Assembly (NCBI RefSeq): GCF_028389875.1
Contig: NC_084664.1
Span: forward strand, 114,335,466-114,399,465
Direction: 5' to 3'
Length of the DNA stretch: 64,000 nt
Origin: Rhea pennata
Taxonomy: Eukaryota; Chordata; Aves; Rheiformes; Rheidae
Each line of letters starts with the position of its first letter. Within the stretch, counting starts at the first letter, position 1. The notes beneath the pieces were generated by a model that saw only the letters and a program-made list of their open reading frames with translations, made no database searches and was not told the origin of the DNA. The position numbers and the translations under genes were made by a program. Below are positions 42,416-56,000 of the stretch, piece by piece.

Positions 42416-43454
42416 TGAGGATAAGACCCAATGCTGAGATCTTGAATTTTTGTCATTATTAAAAACCCCCATGGCATTTTTCCTAAGAGTTGTGGTAAAA
42501 ACTGTGGTGTCTTGACCCAGTTTCAGTATAAGTAATCTTTTTCTGCCGACTTAAAATGTCCTACTTCTTCTCCAAAACTGTCCTATATCTTTATTTCTCC
42601 CTGTTAAATATGTCCTGAGTTTCGTGGCAAGAGAAGGCATGTTTTAAAGGTGAGCAAACAAAACTTGGAAATCTCTGACCTCTTCTGTTAGGACATACAG
42701 GCAGGGCCTACTAAGCAGTTTGCTGTTCTTGGAGAAATGGGAATGAAACATTTTCTAAAGATCGTGATCTGCAGGTCTTCACTCTGTGACCTCTTGATGC
42801 TATGAAGACCACAGCCTGAAGAATGAAGAGGTGCACAGAGCACCTTGCAAATACTGAGACTTTAAAAATTGAGAGCAAGGGTAGGTTTCTTTAGCACACC
42901 AAACTCCAGTCAAGAACTCAGTCCTACTTGTTTTACTTGTGAGGATGAACAACAGAAAACAAAATCTGATGCTGCTGTACCCGAACTTCACCAGTGAAGT
43001 TCATAGCTGTCTATATTAGTTCCATTTTACTTGAAACAAAATTTATGAAGAATAAGCACAGGGACTGCAAGCCACATGTGAGGCTCCCTGGCAGACGGGA
43101 GGAGCAGAGCCCATAAACCATGGGCAGCTATTCCCCTGCCCCAGCTCTGTGCCTACTGAGGCAGGCTGAGGGCAGTGGGCACCACAGGGGGCTTCCATGG
43201 TTTGGACAAGAAAGGTGCTATACCCTCTTTTCTTCAGTAAATAAATGAAGTACTTTACAAGGTTTATTTTATTTTATTTGAAACTCCTTGGACCATTTCA
43301 TCCTGCCTGGAATGGGCTCCTAAAGGCAGCAATACTCCCTTCCTTCAGACAAGATGATGCCCTATAGTTTCCATGAACTTTGACTTGTTAAACTGCATGC
43401 TTTCTTCCAGGTCAAGATGAGAGCCTAGAGGCTGGAAAATAACATTATTGGAAG

Positions 43455-43485
<31 letters not shown>

Positions 43486-43492
43486 ACTTCAA
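43455..43492. repeat. A38 homopolymer
   Basis: The longest homopolymer in the window. No flanking target-site duplication or recognisable retroposed sequence was seen upstream of it. Confidence 0.9.
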
Positions 43493-46400
43493 AGTATGCT
43501 CAGTGAAAGGTTTACTCTTCATTGCAACAACCAGGTGATTCCTTCAAGGTCTTAAAAAGCACCATGGCTACAGTCTGAATAAACACAGAGAAAATATACT
43601 CTTCATGAAATTCAGTGACTTTTGGATAATTTTAAAATATAGCTTCTCCCAAAGTATTGTTAAGATTAGCTGTGCACTTGATAGAAGGAGGTCAGAGGTG
43701 TCCTTAGAGTTAGAGCTCCCACTTTACTACCCAGTCCCATGATTTCCTCAGAGTAGTGAAAAAATTCCTGGGACTATTAATAAGCTTGGTGTAAGCAGGA
43801 AATTCAGGAAAAACAGCTAAGCCTTCATGATCAGTTTTCAGCAAAAGTAGAAAAACTTCAAGCACAGATCCCAGCAGACTCAGGCTTTGTAAACAAAATG
43901 CCAATATCTTACCACTTATCAGAGACTGAATTAATCAAGGAAGATGTATAGACACTCACAGCTGTGTACCCTATCCCTACTGTGATGTAAATCAGCCTTG
44001 ATCCCTCTGCCTTTACTGATGTGAGTAGTTTTTCATTGTGCAAGTAGTAGGTTTGCTGCTTGCTTCAAGATCATGCAATAGAGTCAAAGTTGTCACACCG
44101 AGAAACCCCTCCTTATCTAAAGAGAAGGATTAGCACTTCTGAAATGAATCACACTGAAAAAAAAAAAAACCCATAAAGCTTAAAGGAACTCACATTTCAC
44201 ACCTGTTACGTACCAAGACAAGGCACTGTGGTCTTTATGTACACTCTGCTTTTCCTATTCCAGGCAACCAAAGTGATGGTGGGCAAGCACATGGGAAGTA
44301 GTAAGTCCTCTGCTGCAATGTAAAAGCTGCATTAGCTACAAAGGCGAGAAGTATGTGTTTGACACCTTTGTAATTAATGAGATCACCTACAGCAGCCACT
44401 TAGATCAAACCCCAGCCATTGGGAGGAGCCTTGTAAAATGCAGAGGAATTCAGACAGGCTTCAGTTAGCTTTTCCAGACAGTTTGAGCAGGGTAGTCTGT
44501 GTTTCAGAGGCCTCTCAGGTGCCAGAGCTATCAGGCAATCTCGGCCATCAAAAGCCCTGGCTACCACCTATGTCTGAGGGAGGCATGTTAACCTCTTGAA
44601 GCTGGGATGCTAGATGGCATCTCCACCCATAAGTGGAGGTGTCTGAAGAGCAGTGTTGATCTGGGATGTTGTAGAGAGAATTTGCACTAGGGTGTCAGTC
44701 AGGCCCAGCAAATCTATCTTGGGCAAAAAATGGCCCAAGAATGGAGAACCAAAGAAAGAAAAGAGTGTGTGCTACCTATGGCTGGAAGGTGAGGTACTAC
44801 AGGTCTAGGTGGACCTCTGCTAGTAAAAGGTATCACTAAGCTGTCACAGCAGAAGCCAATGGCTATTTAAGGAAAAGACCTGAAATCAAGGACAGTTGTA
44901 GCTCAAAAGAAAAGCAAGACTAACCAGAAGGTGTAGTATGATCAGAAAAACAAGTCTTTTCTGTAACACTTCTTAAAGAGGTTCTATTTGTTGTTATAAA
45001 TCTGTGAGTCAAAGCTATCTGTTTTTTCACTGCATTTCATTTTCTTCACAGCTAATCTCCTTTAGTAGAAATACAAACATTGTGCACATCTTTGGTCCTA
45101 AAAAATTTTCTGGAATTTTTGGTTCTATTTTGCATTACACGTTTTCTGATGGCAAGCAATTCATTAGATCTAAGGGGAAATACACAATCTGCCAAACTTG
45201 TTGCAGTAATTTTAGCATGGTTTGCACTTACCCTGCTTAAATCAAAGAATACTTGTAGGCACTGATGGGAACTGTGGCTGCACATGGCCCTGAAGACAGC
45301 AACCCCAAAGAGAGAGGGGGCTCCTGAAGATCAAGATTTGGTCCATAATGTCTATGAGTTATGAGATGTGCAAAGTACAAAAGTGACTCAAATGAATCTT
45401 TTAGGTAAACTTACTCTAGGCAGAGAAGGGACTTGACTCTGGAAGAAAACCAGGTAAAAGTACTGGGAACAGACAGCAGTGACTGAGCCGTCTTGACCAC
45501 CTGCTGTCTTTGGCCAGGTTGGTGTCAGCCGAATCAGCAGCTGAATGGGGGGAAAAAAGGAAGCCTCCACCATTCCTGGAAATGGTAACTTAGAGGTTTT
45601 GCAGCGCTGTCTGTGTCAGCATCACATTCTAAGTGCTGGAGGAGATAATATGGGGGGAAATGATGTCTTTGGGATTAGAAATAAAAATAAGATCTTAGTC
45701 TCCATGAGACTCTTTGGATCTTCTTAGTCTTGGCTTCATCAGTGTTCTTCTGTGGTGCCTCCCTAGGAATGGTCTGGATTACCCCTCTGGATTGCACTTG
45801 CCTCTTTTAGAAGGGCACTCTCTCTTTACTATCATTTGCTGTGGCCATTTAAAGAGTATAAGAAATTCCCCACCCCTCAAAGGAAAGGTTTCTGTGATTA
45901 GACCTGTGGTCTGGCTGAGTTGCTATATTCTCTCTATTTCCCAAACCTCTCCAACTGATACCTGTTACCCCACGTCCAAGAGAAATTTCCTAGCTCTGAG
46001 GGGCCTGCCACAGTTAGATGGGACCCAGTCATATCTCCTTAAAAAAGTAACCTAAGGCAGTATGGCCCTAACAGTAAAGGAGATAATTTTAAAAAAACGC
46101 AATCTAAGCACAAACTAAGAGCTTACAAACAAGGCAGCGAAGGTAATGTGCCTGGCATCTGCTTGTTATTTTCAGAAAATATTTTGAAGACAGTCAAATT
46201 TGGGTGTTAACTCCTGAAGGTTTCAGGGGTGGCAATGCCCTTATTAAAATTTCTTTGTCCACAGCACAGCTCTGCCCAACAGTCCCCAGGTGATCAACAA
46301 GGGGAGTGAACTTCAGCTACACCCAAGAGCTCTGTTATATCAGCAGAAAATGAAGACCCTGATTTTGCCCTTTGCATGCACCAGAGATAGAAATATAATA

Positions 46401-47494
46401 ATGATGACCACAGTGGAGATGATTCTCATTTACACTAAGTAAATGACACCTTTAGCGGGTCAACCGCAGTGCTTGGCTTCAGGCACCGCAGCCTACGTTC
46501 CCAGCTACAGCTGAGGAGCGAGCAAAGCTCTGCAGGGCACCTCAGAGCCTTTCTGGCCCTGAGCCCTTCCTGAACAAGGGTCCCCAATATATGATTTTTC
46601 CAAAGATCTGAAAAATGTCATAGTGGGCTGAGGGAAGCCCTGGCCTTGCTATTTTTGTTGCCTGTGTTCCCCAGGCCAGAGAGGGCATATAGGGGCAGCT
46701 ACCCTAGCTCTAGGATGACTGCTTTTGTTGTGGGTGGGTGTCCCACAGCAGGACTGCTGTCTGCAGGGATCACAGTGCTAAGCAGATGCACTCATTCTTT
46801 TGCCCCTAAGGCCATGTCAGACACGTGTCTTGGGGCAGCCCTGCTCAGCTGGGAGAGCACTGCCAGTGTGGGACCGGCATCTTCTTGTCCCACTGGGAGT
46901 AGGGAGGGGTCCCACGGGGGTCCTGGCCAGGGTAGCTCCAGGTAATCCCTGTCAGAGAGGAAAAGCTGGGCTGGCATTTCCCCAAATACATTTATTTCTA
47001 TGGCATCATCATCAGCTCCAGGATCCGTTATATGGATGCCAGTGCTGTTTCTCGGCTAGCAGTTTTGGGTGGAGAGGAGGGTGCAGAGGGCTTCCCCAGC
47101 CCTCTGGGGATGGGAGTTCATTTACCAAGTACAGATATGATCACATTAGTCTCTCTGTTCTGTGTGTATTATGTGTTTCTAGGAATTAAATGTATAGCCA
47201 GGGAACTGGACAGCATCCTTCTATTAATAAATACAGAACAGAAAAAATCACGCGAGTGTTTCATTGTTTCAATAACTGAGCAGATGACCTGAGGCATGCA
47301 GTATGTTTTTAATTAGCATTATTATTTAAAGTGAGCAGTAAGGTAAAAAAAGCTCCTTGAGTTCTCTGATAGCATATTCATTAGCTAATCATCAGAGCTA
47401 TTATTTTCTTTGAAGTATGCCCTACTCTGCTGTACTAAAGTGCACACACTGATTTACTGTTAAGGGTAATTAAAGGGCATGTCATAAACGTCAC

Positions 47495-47502
47495 TGACGT
47501 CA
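47495..47502. promoter_or_regulatory. Perfect CRE (TGACGTCA)
   Basis: A full palindromic CREB/ATF site within a block (47,300-47,560) of non-repetitive sequence that is rich in homeodomain-type TAAT motifs. It is about 8.8 kb past the GATA6 polyadenylation signal. An enhancer role is inference. Confidence 0.4.
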
Positions 47503-48186
47503 CGGAATATTGTCCTTTAACCGTCTTTCCAGTTAACTCTTCCACGTGGAAAAACAGATTTTTTGCAGCTGACCCTCACCTGGTGTCAAACATTCATCAT
47601 CCCCCGGCTTCACTCTCGTTTTGCAAATCCACAGCAGTGGACCATGGCTTCCCACGACCACGGGGTATGAGTGTTTGGAAGTCTTTTGCACAGCAGTCTT
47701 TGCAAAAGCCTCACTGCTGCGTACAGGCTTTTTCTACAAATTGGTCCTGTGCATAAGAAGATACCCCCACTTAATCCAAAGGTAAAGCCTTGCTGGGGGT
47801 GGACAACACTTTGCAAAATAATGTATTTCCACCATGCTTCCCTTTCACCTACAAGTGAGTTACGTGAAGCAGCACGTATGGTCCCTGGCTGGTCACTACA
47901 GATAGTAAACGCCTTTCAGGTTTTCAGTCACAGATCATCTACTGCATGGACCTGGGACGGGTCGGCAGTTTGGAAGAACTGTCGCAGAACTATTTATTTA
48001 TTTAAAACATACCATCTCTATACACTGCTACATATGGGCTGCAAAACGTGGAGGATCTCTAGTACTGAAGTCTGAAAACGGGGGTGCTTCGCATCCAACA
48101 GAGCTACAGGCTTCTAACACTGTCCTGGCACGCGTGTGCACGAGACAGTGCAAGGACGTTCACCATGGGCTCCGTTCGTTCGTTCA

Positions 48187-48325
48187 TTTTCTTTAATTTT
48201 CTCTCTTTCTTTCTCTTCTTTCTTCCCATCTCTTTTAGTTTTTCTTTATCTCTCTATCTCCCTCTCTCTCTTTCTCTCTTTCCTCCTCTCTCTCTTTCTT
48301 TCTCTCTCTTCTTCCCTCTTATTCT
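48187..48325 (+). repeat. Polypyrimidine (CT/CTTT) tract
   Basis: A roughly 140-bp, almost pure pyrimidine strand of mixed tctc and tttc units, with mirror-like symmetry suited to triplex (H-DNA) formation. The frame across it gives a Leu/Ser/Phe-rich peptide that I regard as compositional. Confidence 0.85.
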
Positions 48326-50983
48326 GGGCACTTCATTTCATTTCTTCCAAGCTATGTGGTTTTCTCTTTGTTATGTTTCTTGACAATTGAGCAATTAGAA
48401 AAATCTTTAAACTCACAGCAGTGAATAAAACTATTTCCTGAATTTCTCCCATCCTATTTATTAAGTTCCTCTACAAAAGGAAGTGGTAGCCTATCTTTAC
48501 TGAAGTTCAGGTAGTGATATCACTTCAGATAAGAAATAAATAGGTCATAAAAATGGAATAAATAATCATCTTTCACTCATACAAATGAAAGAAGAAAAAA
48601 TATAAATAACAATAGAAAAAAATGCAAGATACTTAATTTCAGAATATGACAAAAAGAAGTTTATATTTTATAGGCATATGTTCCTGCTTATTTTGAACAT
48701 GCCTGTTTTCAGTGTAGATGATGGGCTTCATTCTTGATTTGAAGTTGCACCCTATAACCAAAATTCTATTTTGAATATGAATCCTGTTGATTTAATTTAT
48801 GCTAGTAGACCCACTTATACCAGTATGTGCTCTCTGTTGAAATGAAAATTTTCAAACAAAATTGGATAAACCCATTGTATGGCTGTGGTACTCCACTGCT
48901 TTCCCATTACTATCCAAGCTGGCCAATGTTTTCTTCTCTCACCACTGAGAAACATAGTAGGGCTATTATCCCCCTTTTAGTGATCAACAGAGACAACAAG
49001 AAAGACCCGGTGGTTTGCCTGAAATCCTGCAGGCGTCTCCTAGTAGAGAAGATTTTTACTGCAGCTCTTTTAGGCGCAGGTAACATCCCAGCTGGTGGGC
49101 TCTGTGGCGGCATCTCCACGGGGTCAAAGCACTGGCATGGCTGTGAGATAACTTATTTCAGCAATTCTTGGCCCATTGCCAGGCATGGTTTTGGTCGGGG
49201 TCTGCTAGCACTGTCCCAGATAACTCCCCAGAAGGATTAGGGAATACGGGCCACAGACTGTTCCTAGGAGATAGTTTGGCTTGCTGCCACCCCAGTTTGG
49301 AGGGTAAGAGAGTTTAGCTGAATGGACATAAGCTGTGCTTTGCCATTACTCCCCTTTTGCTGTTCTTTGGCCATTTTGTTTCCCATTGTAGATAGAGCCA
49401 CTTGGTGTGTATTTGTGATGTGTGTCCATCTACTTGCATGAAAGTTGCTTAGTTCAAGACTGGTCAGGGAGGGAAAAAAAAGGAAACATGATCTGAAATG
49501 TGGATGAGTCTTATGTGACCCTGAGCCAAGTCCTGCCTTAAGATTGAGAATATTTTTTCATGAAGGCATGTGATTCTCTGCCACTGCAGCGTCAGCACAA
49601 AGCAGAGATAGGCCCTAACACGTGACTCCTTAGTGACTAGTTTGAATGGAAATGTGTGAGTTCTGAACAGATTTATTGTGCAAGCAAAAATGTATTTGCT
49701 AAAGATTACAGCAGCAAGTTTGCTCTGCATGCTGAGCCTGGGGAATAAAGATTGCCCTGTGTGACTTTTCATAACACAATGAAATAAGGTTTGTGGTGTC
49801 AAATACCTATTTTAACTTTGTTACCCATCCCATGGCTTCCAGTGCACAGTCCGTGCATCAGGGATTTGGCAGTGGAGCAGGGCCAGGCTGGAGCTGCCAA
49901 GACCTATCTGTAGATCAGACTCCAGCTGCTGCATCCCGCATAGATGCAGTCCATAGGTCTATACGCCACTCATACGGTCTCAAGGTCTGCACCCAGGTGG
50001 AGATGTACAACTTATGTGCCCATTGCTCACTGACCTTGTTAAAATGCAGCAGGTCTAAGGGGTCACTGAAGAGCTCCATGGAGCATCCACAGAGTCTTTC
50101 TCCAGAGTGTCTTCCATCTCCCAGCTCTGTCTCAGGCTAGCAGAAACCAAAGAGTCTCTACTGATGTCTGGCTCCTGGCTACAAACAGAAAAGAAGAACT
50201 AGCCTTTAATCTCTAGTTAGTTGTTATCACTCGAGATAGCCGATATTGTTGTCTTTTATGTCATATGTATCATATGCTGTGTAATTTCAATAAAAGAGTA
50301 GCTAGAAGATTTTTGCAGGAGTTCAGGTCAGGGTTCTGCAACTGTGAGTAGCACCCCTAAAATGCAGTAGCTGAGGAGTGTGGTCCCCTTGCCTTCAGAG
50401 CTGTTTTGTAAGACTCATTTATGAGCATTTCCACTGAGGATAACTCATAGACTGTAGAGTCTACAGGGCAACCAACAGCCTTAGTCTGGAGTAAATATGT
50501 TCTGGGAGCATAAACCAGATGGACAGATGGATAGTGATATCTCAGACTATTTGACAAAGGAAAGTTAATTCAGAATGCCACTTCAGGCATTTTCATAGGT
50601 CAAAAGCCATTCTGTTTCTTCTGCTTGCTGTTCATTTCTAAAGCCACTCAGGTGACTGATCTACAACATGTAGATCTCAGTTTGGTTTGGAACTGTGTGG
50701 TTCAGACATATTTGTAGACAAAAATTAAAAACCATAATCTTATAAGCATGCTTAGATTCATCTGATAAGAATAATTCTTTTGTCTCTGTGTTGAATGAAG
50801 TTACAGGTTCACTCAACTTCCCTGGCAGAAACACTTCTGAAATTTGCTTTTGCTGATGCTTCACTGCACTGTTTGGAAAAAGAGACTTGGCCAACTGCAA
50901 AGTTATCTTTGAGTTCTCCTTGTCCAGGGGAAAAAAAGAGTTTGATTTGGTCTGGCATGATGTGCTAACATTTGCTGCCATGG

Positions 50984-50984
<1 letters not shown>

Positions 50985-51014
<30 letters not shown>
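50985..51014. repeat. T30 homopolymer
   Basis: An uninterrupted T run in the downstream flank. On the minus strand it is a poly-A; no retroposed sequence was recognised next to it. Confidence 0.9.
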
Positions 51015-51016
<2 letters not shown>

Positions 51017-52761
51017 CAGTCTTCATGATGCCAGCAAATGGCAGTATATGCTGCAGCACACATATTTAAGGGGGTTTGTTTAGTATAAGCGTGTCTGTAG
51101 AAGGAGGAGTTTACTGAAAGTAACAGCCAGAGTGGCTGACCTTGTGCTGATTCTGCTGACACTTAACTGCTTGAAATAAGGTTGCCCTGGTCTGGTGCAA
51201 CATCACTCACCTCCAGCAGTGGACTTTCAAACTGTTAGGAGAAATGTAAGAGCAATGCAAGAAGTAACATCCACAGGCACTCCTTTGTGCTGAGCACGGG
51301 ATCCGAGCACACGCTGGCTGAAGGAATTCAGCTCCAGACTAAAGGTTGCAGTGGGTTTATGAGAGAAGTCTCTCAGCACTGCACATCTTCAGGCATCAAA
51401 TTTCAAAACTAGTTCTGGATCCTGGGTTAAGTTAAAGGCAAACAAAGGGGAAATATCCTGAAATAGGAATCGAAATGTTGTCCAAAGTGTTTGTTCTGCA
51501 AGGCTAGCAGGAACTGCACCTCCATAACTGTTACTTAAAAAAACCTTCAAAATTGAAAACCATTGTTGAAAACTGATTTAAAGAGCTGGGTGGATTCAGG
51601 TGTGAGGCAGGAGATTGAATGTTTTGCCTCTTTGCCCTCCTTACGCTTTATGCCTCTGAAACCTACCTACACCTCTGCCTGTTAATGAACATCTGCTTTT
51701 GATTGTCACAAACCCATATATTTCAGTAAAATAAACATACCTGATTTCCACTTGGGAAACAGTCCATTGTTTCTGCTGTGCTAGGTTGAAACGTTGCTTT
51801 TAAATCAGGGATGGACATTTTTTTTTTCACTTGCTTACTGGTTACCTTGAAGTGTTAAATGACCCCCATGGGAACTTGGCTTCTGTGTTAGGATTAGCTG
51901 CAGGACATGGGCTGAAATGTAGCATTTTTTTCTGGTGTCTTATGTGTCATGTGTTCAGAGTCTATCTCCTGGGTATGAAAGCTGTTTACATTAGTGAGTA
52001 AATACGTTTTTCCCATCTCTAGCTAATTCTGTGTTAGTCCAACTGGACACTGCAGATGCAGATGGCCATACTAGTACTAAGCAGCGTGACCTTACTCAGT
52101 CCTACTCATCTCACCTTGAAATACTAAGTTACTGTCTTTACTGGAGCTGCGTAAATTGGCACCACTGTGACTGTTTCTTTATTTGATGCTTGGCCAAGGC
52201 TCCTGAAGTCTGCACAATAACCAAATAAGAAAAAAATATGTGTGTATACAGTCACCATTAAAACTGTACAGGGCAGGAGCTCTGGTTTCCCAGAGCAGAT
52301 AGATCTTCACGTATCATGACATGATGATTGCTGTTTGATGACCTATTGATCTTGTCACATAGCATGAAAATCACAGTTTCTCCATGTGGGAGAAAGGATG
52401 TGAATCCTGATCCTCATTTCAACACCTGTTAATTTCATGATGACTATCAGATTACATGATCATGACCATTTCTAATATTCTATTATGTTCTTGCCTTAAA
52501 ACATTGTTGAGAGCAGCTGAGATTCCTTATCTGCACCTTTTCAGTCTCAGTTTCAGCTAATTTCAGTCTCCATAACTAGCTGCTGTGAAATAACTGGGGT
52601 GGGAGGAACTTTCTGTTGAAAAAGAAGTATGAAACATGTGTCAAGAGATTAAAAGGTTCAAGATTTAATTCTTTTTTATTTTGACAGGATAACTATTCTG
52701 TCCTGTATAGATGCGAAAAGGATTCAGCAAGCTGATCTGTCTTGAGGGAGAACTTCAGAGT

Positions 52762-53060
52762 GAAGGTACTAGTTCATACCAAGGATCCTCGTAGCCCAGT
52801 ACTCTGTCTCCAATACTGGCTACAAAAAGACGCCTTGAGAAGCATGACAGTAGGGCAAAATGTAAATTTCTCCCACTCTCTGACCATTTTCGATTCATCT
52901 CTCTCCAAGTGCTCATCCTGTCTCCCCTGGAGCCCAAGTAAACTTTGTGCATCCACAGTGTCCTTTGACAAGGAAGTCCACAGATCTAGAACCTGTTGCA
53001 CAAAGAACTGCCTCCTTTAGTTTGTTTTGAAATTGGTTCCTATTAGCTTAATTTAATGGT
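52762..53060 (-). mobile_element. Degraded CR1/L3-clade LINE fragment, antisense to the window
   Basis: Plus-strand phrases match the reverse complement of amniote CR1/L3 3' sequence: 'cataccaaggatcctcgtagcccagtactctgtctcc', later 'gacaaggaagtccacagatctagaacctgttgcacaaagaactgcctcctttagtttgttttga' and 'cctattagcttaattt'. The order and spacing are those of the consensus as I recall it. No open frame remains. The right boundary may extend to about 53,170. Confidence 0.7.
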
Positions 53061-56000
53061 CTGTAGGTCATCTTTTGGAAGATACTGTGGACAGCTGATC
53101 CCTGTCTGCTTCTCCAGGCCACACCTGATAAACCACTCTCTTATACCCAACAAAGTCTCTTCTAATGTCTCAGAAGCCAGGTCTCCTGACAGCCTGCAGC
53201 CCACATCATGCTGACACTCATATTTTGTGAAACTTCTGCTTATTGGCATTTCAGAGCCTTTATGCAGCATTATATGATGCACCAGTTATCTTCTGCCTGG
53301 GAAAGTTAGTCAATAGATAATGGAGAGAAGTCATTTTTCTCTAGGAGGAAATCTGTGCTGCAGCATTGGCATGCTTATGCACAGGCAAGTCTCTTGGGCA
53401 CACCCAGGAAGCGTCAGACCAAGAGCACAGGCACATAGGGACTGTATCATGTCCATGTGGTAAGCCTGCCTGAAGGGATGGCTCAGCCAGGCAGCTGCTG
53501 GCCAAATCTCTCTCCCCAAGACGAACATGGATGGGCTCATGTCTAGCCCTGGGGAGGGCTGGAACGGCCCACGGAGGTTGCTGTGGGCATTGCAGAAAGG
53601 AGTTGTGTTTGTTTAGGGTGGTGATAGGATATGGAGACAGGTATGGCCCGGAGTATAGCCAAAACATCTCAAATACTGGAACGTAAGTTGAAAGAAGAAC
53701 TGAGCAGACAGTGCTATTGTTCAGGCTTTGTTTGAGATTGGGATGAAAATGAGCATCATTTCTTGTCGTTCCCTCTCTTTTCAAGCGTTCACTATAACTT
53801 GTGCTTCACGCAGCTGCAAAAATATAGGAACTGTGGAATGGGAAATGCAGAGACACTCTTCTTTTACTTGCCATCAGACTTGATTTTTCAATTGAGAATA
53901 ACTCATGAAATTATTTGATTAACATTGCTTCGTGGTTCTTTTTTGAGCAGCATAAGCTAAAGGCTAGAACAGCAGCACTTACCTTGCCCTACCCCCACAG
54001 GCAAACGAACCATTAACACTGCAGTAAAGCAGCAGAGCAAAGGTGTGTTTGCTGCAAAGGTTGGTCTCATAAAATCGAACTTTGCCCAAGACTGAACAAA
54101 ATTGTAAGAAAGACCCACAGTCGACAATTAAAGACATGCTTTTTTATAAGGACAAGTTATTTATGACCTTCATCTGATACTTTATATGGTTTTAATTTTG
54201 TTACACAACATCCATTCCTTTCATGCTTTGGCAGGAGAGATGCTAGGGCATTAGGACAGATACAATAATTGTATTTTTTATACTTACTTGTAACCGTTTT
54301 TTCCCTTTAAAGTGTTTTATGGTGAAATTGCTCCATTTGCATAATTACTGCCACATCACTAGTCAATCAATTTTATGTGTTTCTCTCCCAAACCCATCTA
54401 AAATATGATATAAAAACATCACCTATGATCATATAGTGACTTCATGTTTATTACTGTTTCGGGTCAGAGAGATATAATAAAATTACCCTCTGTTGTTCTC
54501 CCCTCCCTGCTAGCTTCTTTCATTCACAGTTCCAAATATTTTATATCACACAACAGCGTTCTTTAGCACAGATTTTATTTTTCTCTGAATGAGAGACAAA
54601 AGAAAGTAAATAATAGAGAAAATCAAAACAGAGAGAGCAACTACAACAGGAAACTGTGAGAATTACTCATTTTTACAAGCACACAGAATCACAAGAAATT
54701 GTACATATTGATAGACTTGTCTTACAGACATCTGTGGGAAAGATAAAAATACTCTCTTGCTTTCTGGCTATAATCCAGACTATATGCAAAAAGCCTGTGT
54801 GATTTCAATGGAACCAGGACTCCAGTGACAAATGAGATTTGGTGGCTCTATTTCACACGTTGGTGAAAGATTAAAAAAAATTGAACTGAAGATACACGAC
54901 ATGTCTGACCCAAGTGTTATCAGAAATTAAGATGATGTAATTCTTCACTAGATTTTACATATTAGTATCTAAGTGTGACACAAACTGTCACCATAATGAG
55001 TTATGTTGGCTGGATCTTGCTGTCAGTGATAGGAGCATGATAGGGAGAGAGATCAGAGATGTTACAGACATTGATAATAAGAGGTTATTAATTTCTTGGT
55101 GGCACAAGTTAGCTGCCAGTTATGAACTATTATAACATTCATAATCTGGTGATAGTGTTTAAAAAATCTTTGCTCATCTGCTAATCATCCACATAAAGCA
55201 CACCATAACAGGCTCAACTTCTCATCCGCCTTTAGTAAGTGTGCAGACTTCCTGCGTGTGAAGATCACTTTTGAAAATTTGAAGGGGAAATAAGAACTAT
55301 CTTGTTTCCTGCTAACAGCAAAACATAAGCTGATGATGACTAAAAGAGATACTTACTTACAAAAGTTCTCCAAAAGATTCTAAGGAGAACCAAAAAAAAA
55401 AAAAAATGTAAGAATTTCTCATTTCTGCTGATCATCTAATTTATCTTATTCTGCTAGATGTTCAAAATGTCAGTATTATATCTCTTGTGTTTAGATTCAA
55501 ACTCTTATGGATCAGATTATAGCAGTCTGAAGTCCATGGCAGTCTCCACTGATCTTCACCAAACCAGGAATTTACTTTTACTTTAATAAAAGGCTTCTTG
55601 GTTGATGCTGCCCTTATCTAAGTTGTATGGTCTGCTGTTTCCTTGTGCTCTTCTGTAGCTCATTGTTCACCCAAGCTCTGTTATTTGCAAAGTACTAGAA
55701 AATAATCCAGTGTGTTTTAATAAAACCCATGAAGGGACTGGATGGTGAGCTGGTTGTTATTTGTGGTTTGGAAGCAGGTTCTTCATGACTGATAAAATTT
55801 CTACGGCAAATAGCTATTTCATTCAAGCTACTTTCTTGGCAACCATTGACCATTTCCTTCAGAAAAGCCAAGCCTCACCATCTTACAAATAATGACTACT
55901 TAGGTTCAGTCTTATCCTGACATGGACAAATCTCTCAGCAAGCTTCTGTCTTCAGCTTAATAAAAAAGATTTAAAAAGCAGAGTCTGTGAAAACATATAG

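Larger units (their letters stand above)
42420..52755. other. Downstream gene-poor flank between CR1 fragments
   Basis: No protein-coding gene recognised. It holds an A38 run (43,455-43,492), a possible conserved block with a CRE (47,300-47,560), a polypyrimidine tract (48,187-48,325) and a T30 run (50,985-51,014). Scattered frames of 60-140 codons look random. Other sequence shows no recognised feature. Confidence 0.65.

Noticed and set aside
48084..48383. Hydrophobic Leu/Phe/Ser-rich peptide resembling a membrane protein
   Set aside because: It is the translation of a polypyrimidine microsatellite.
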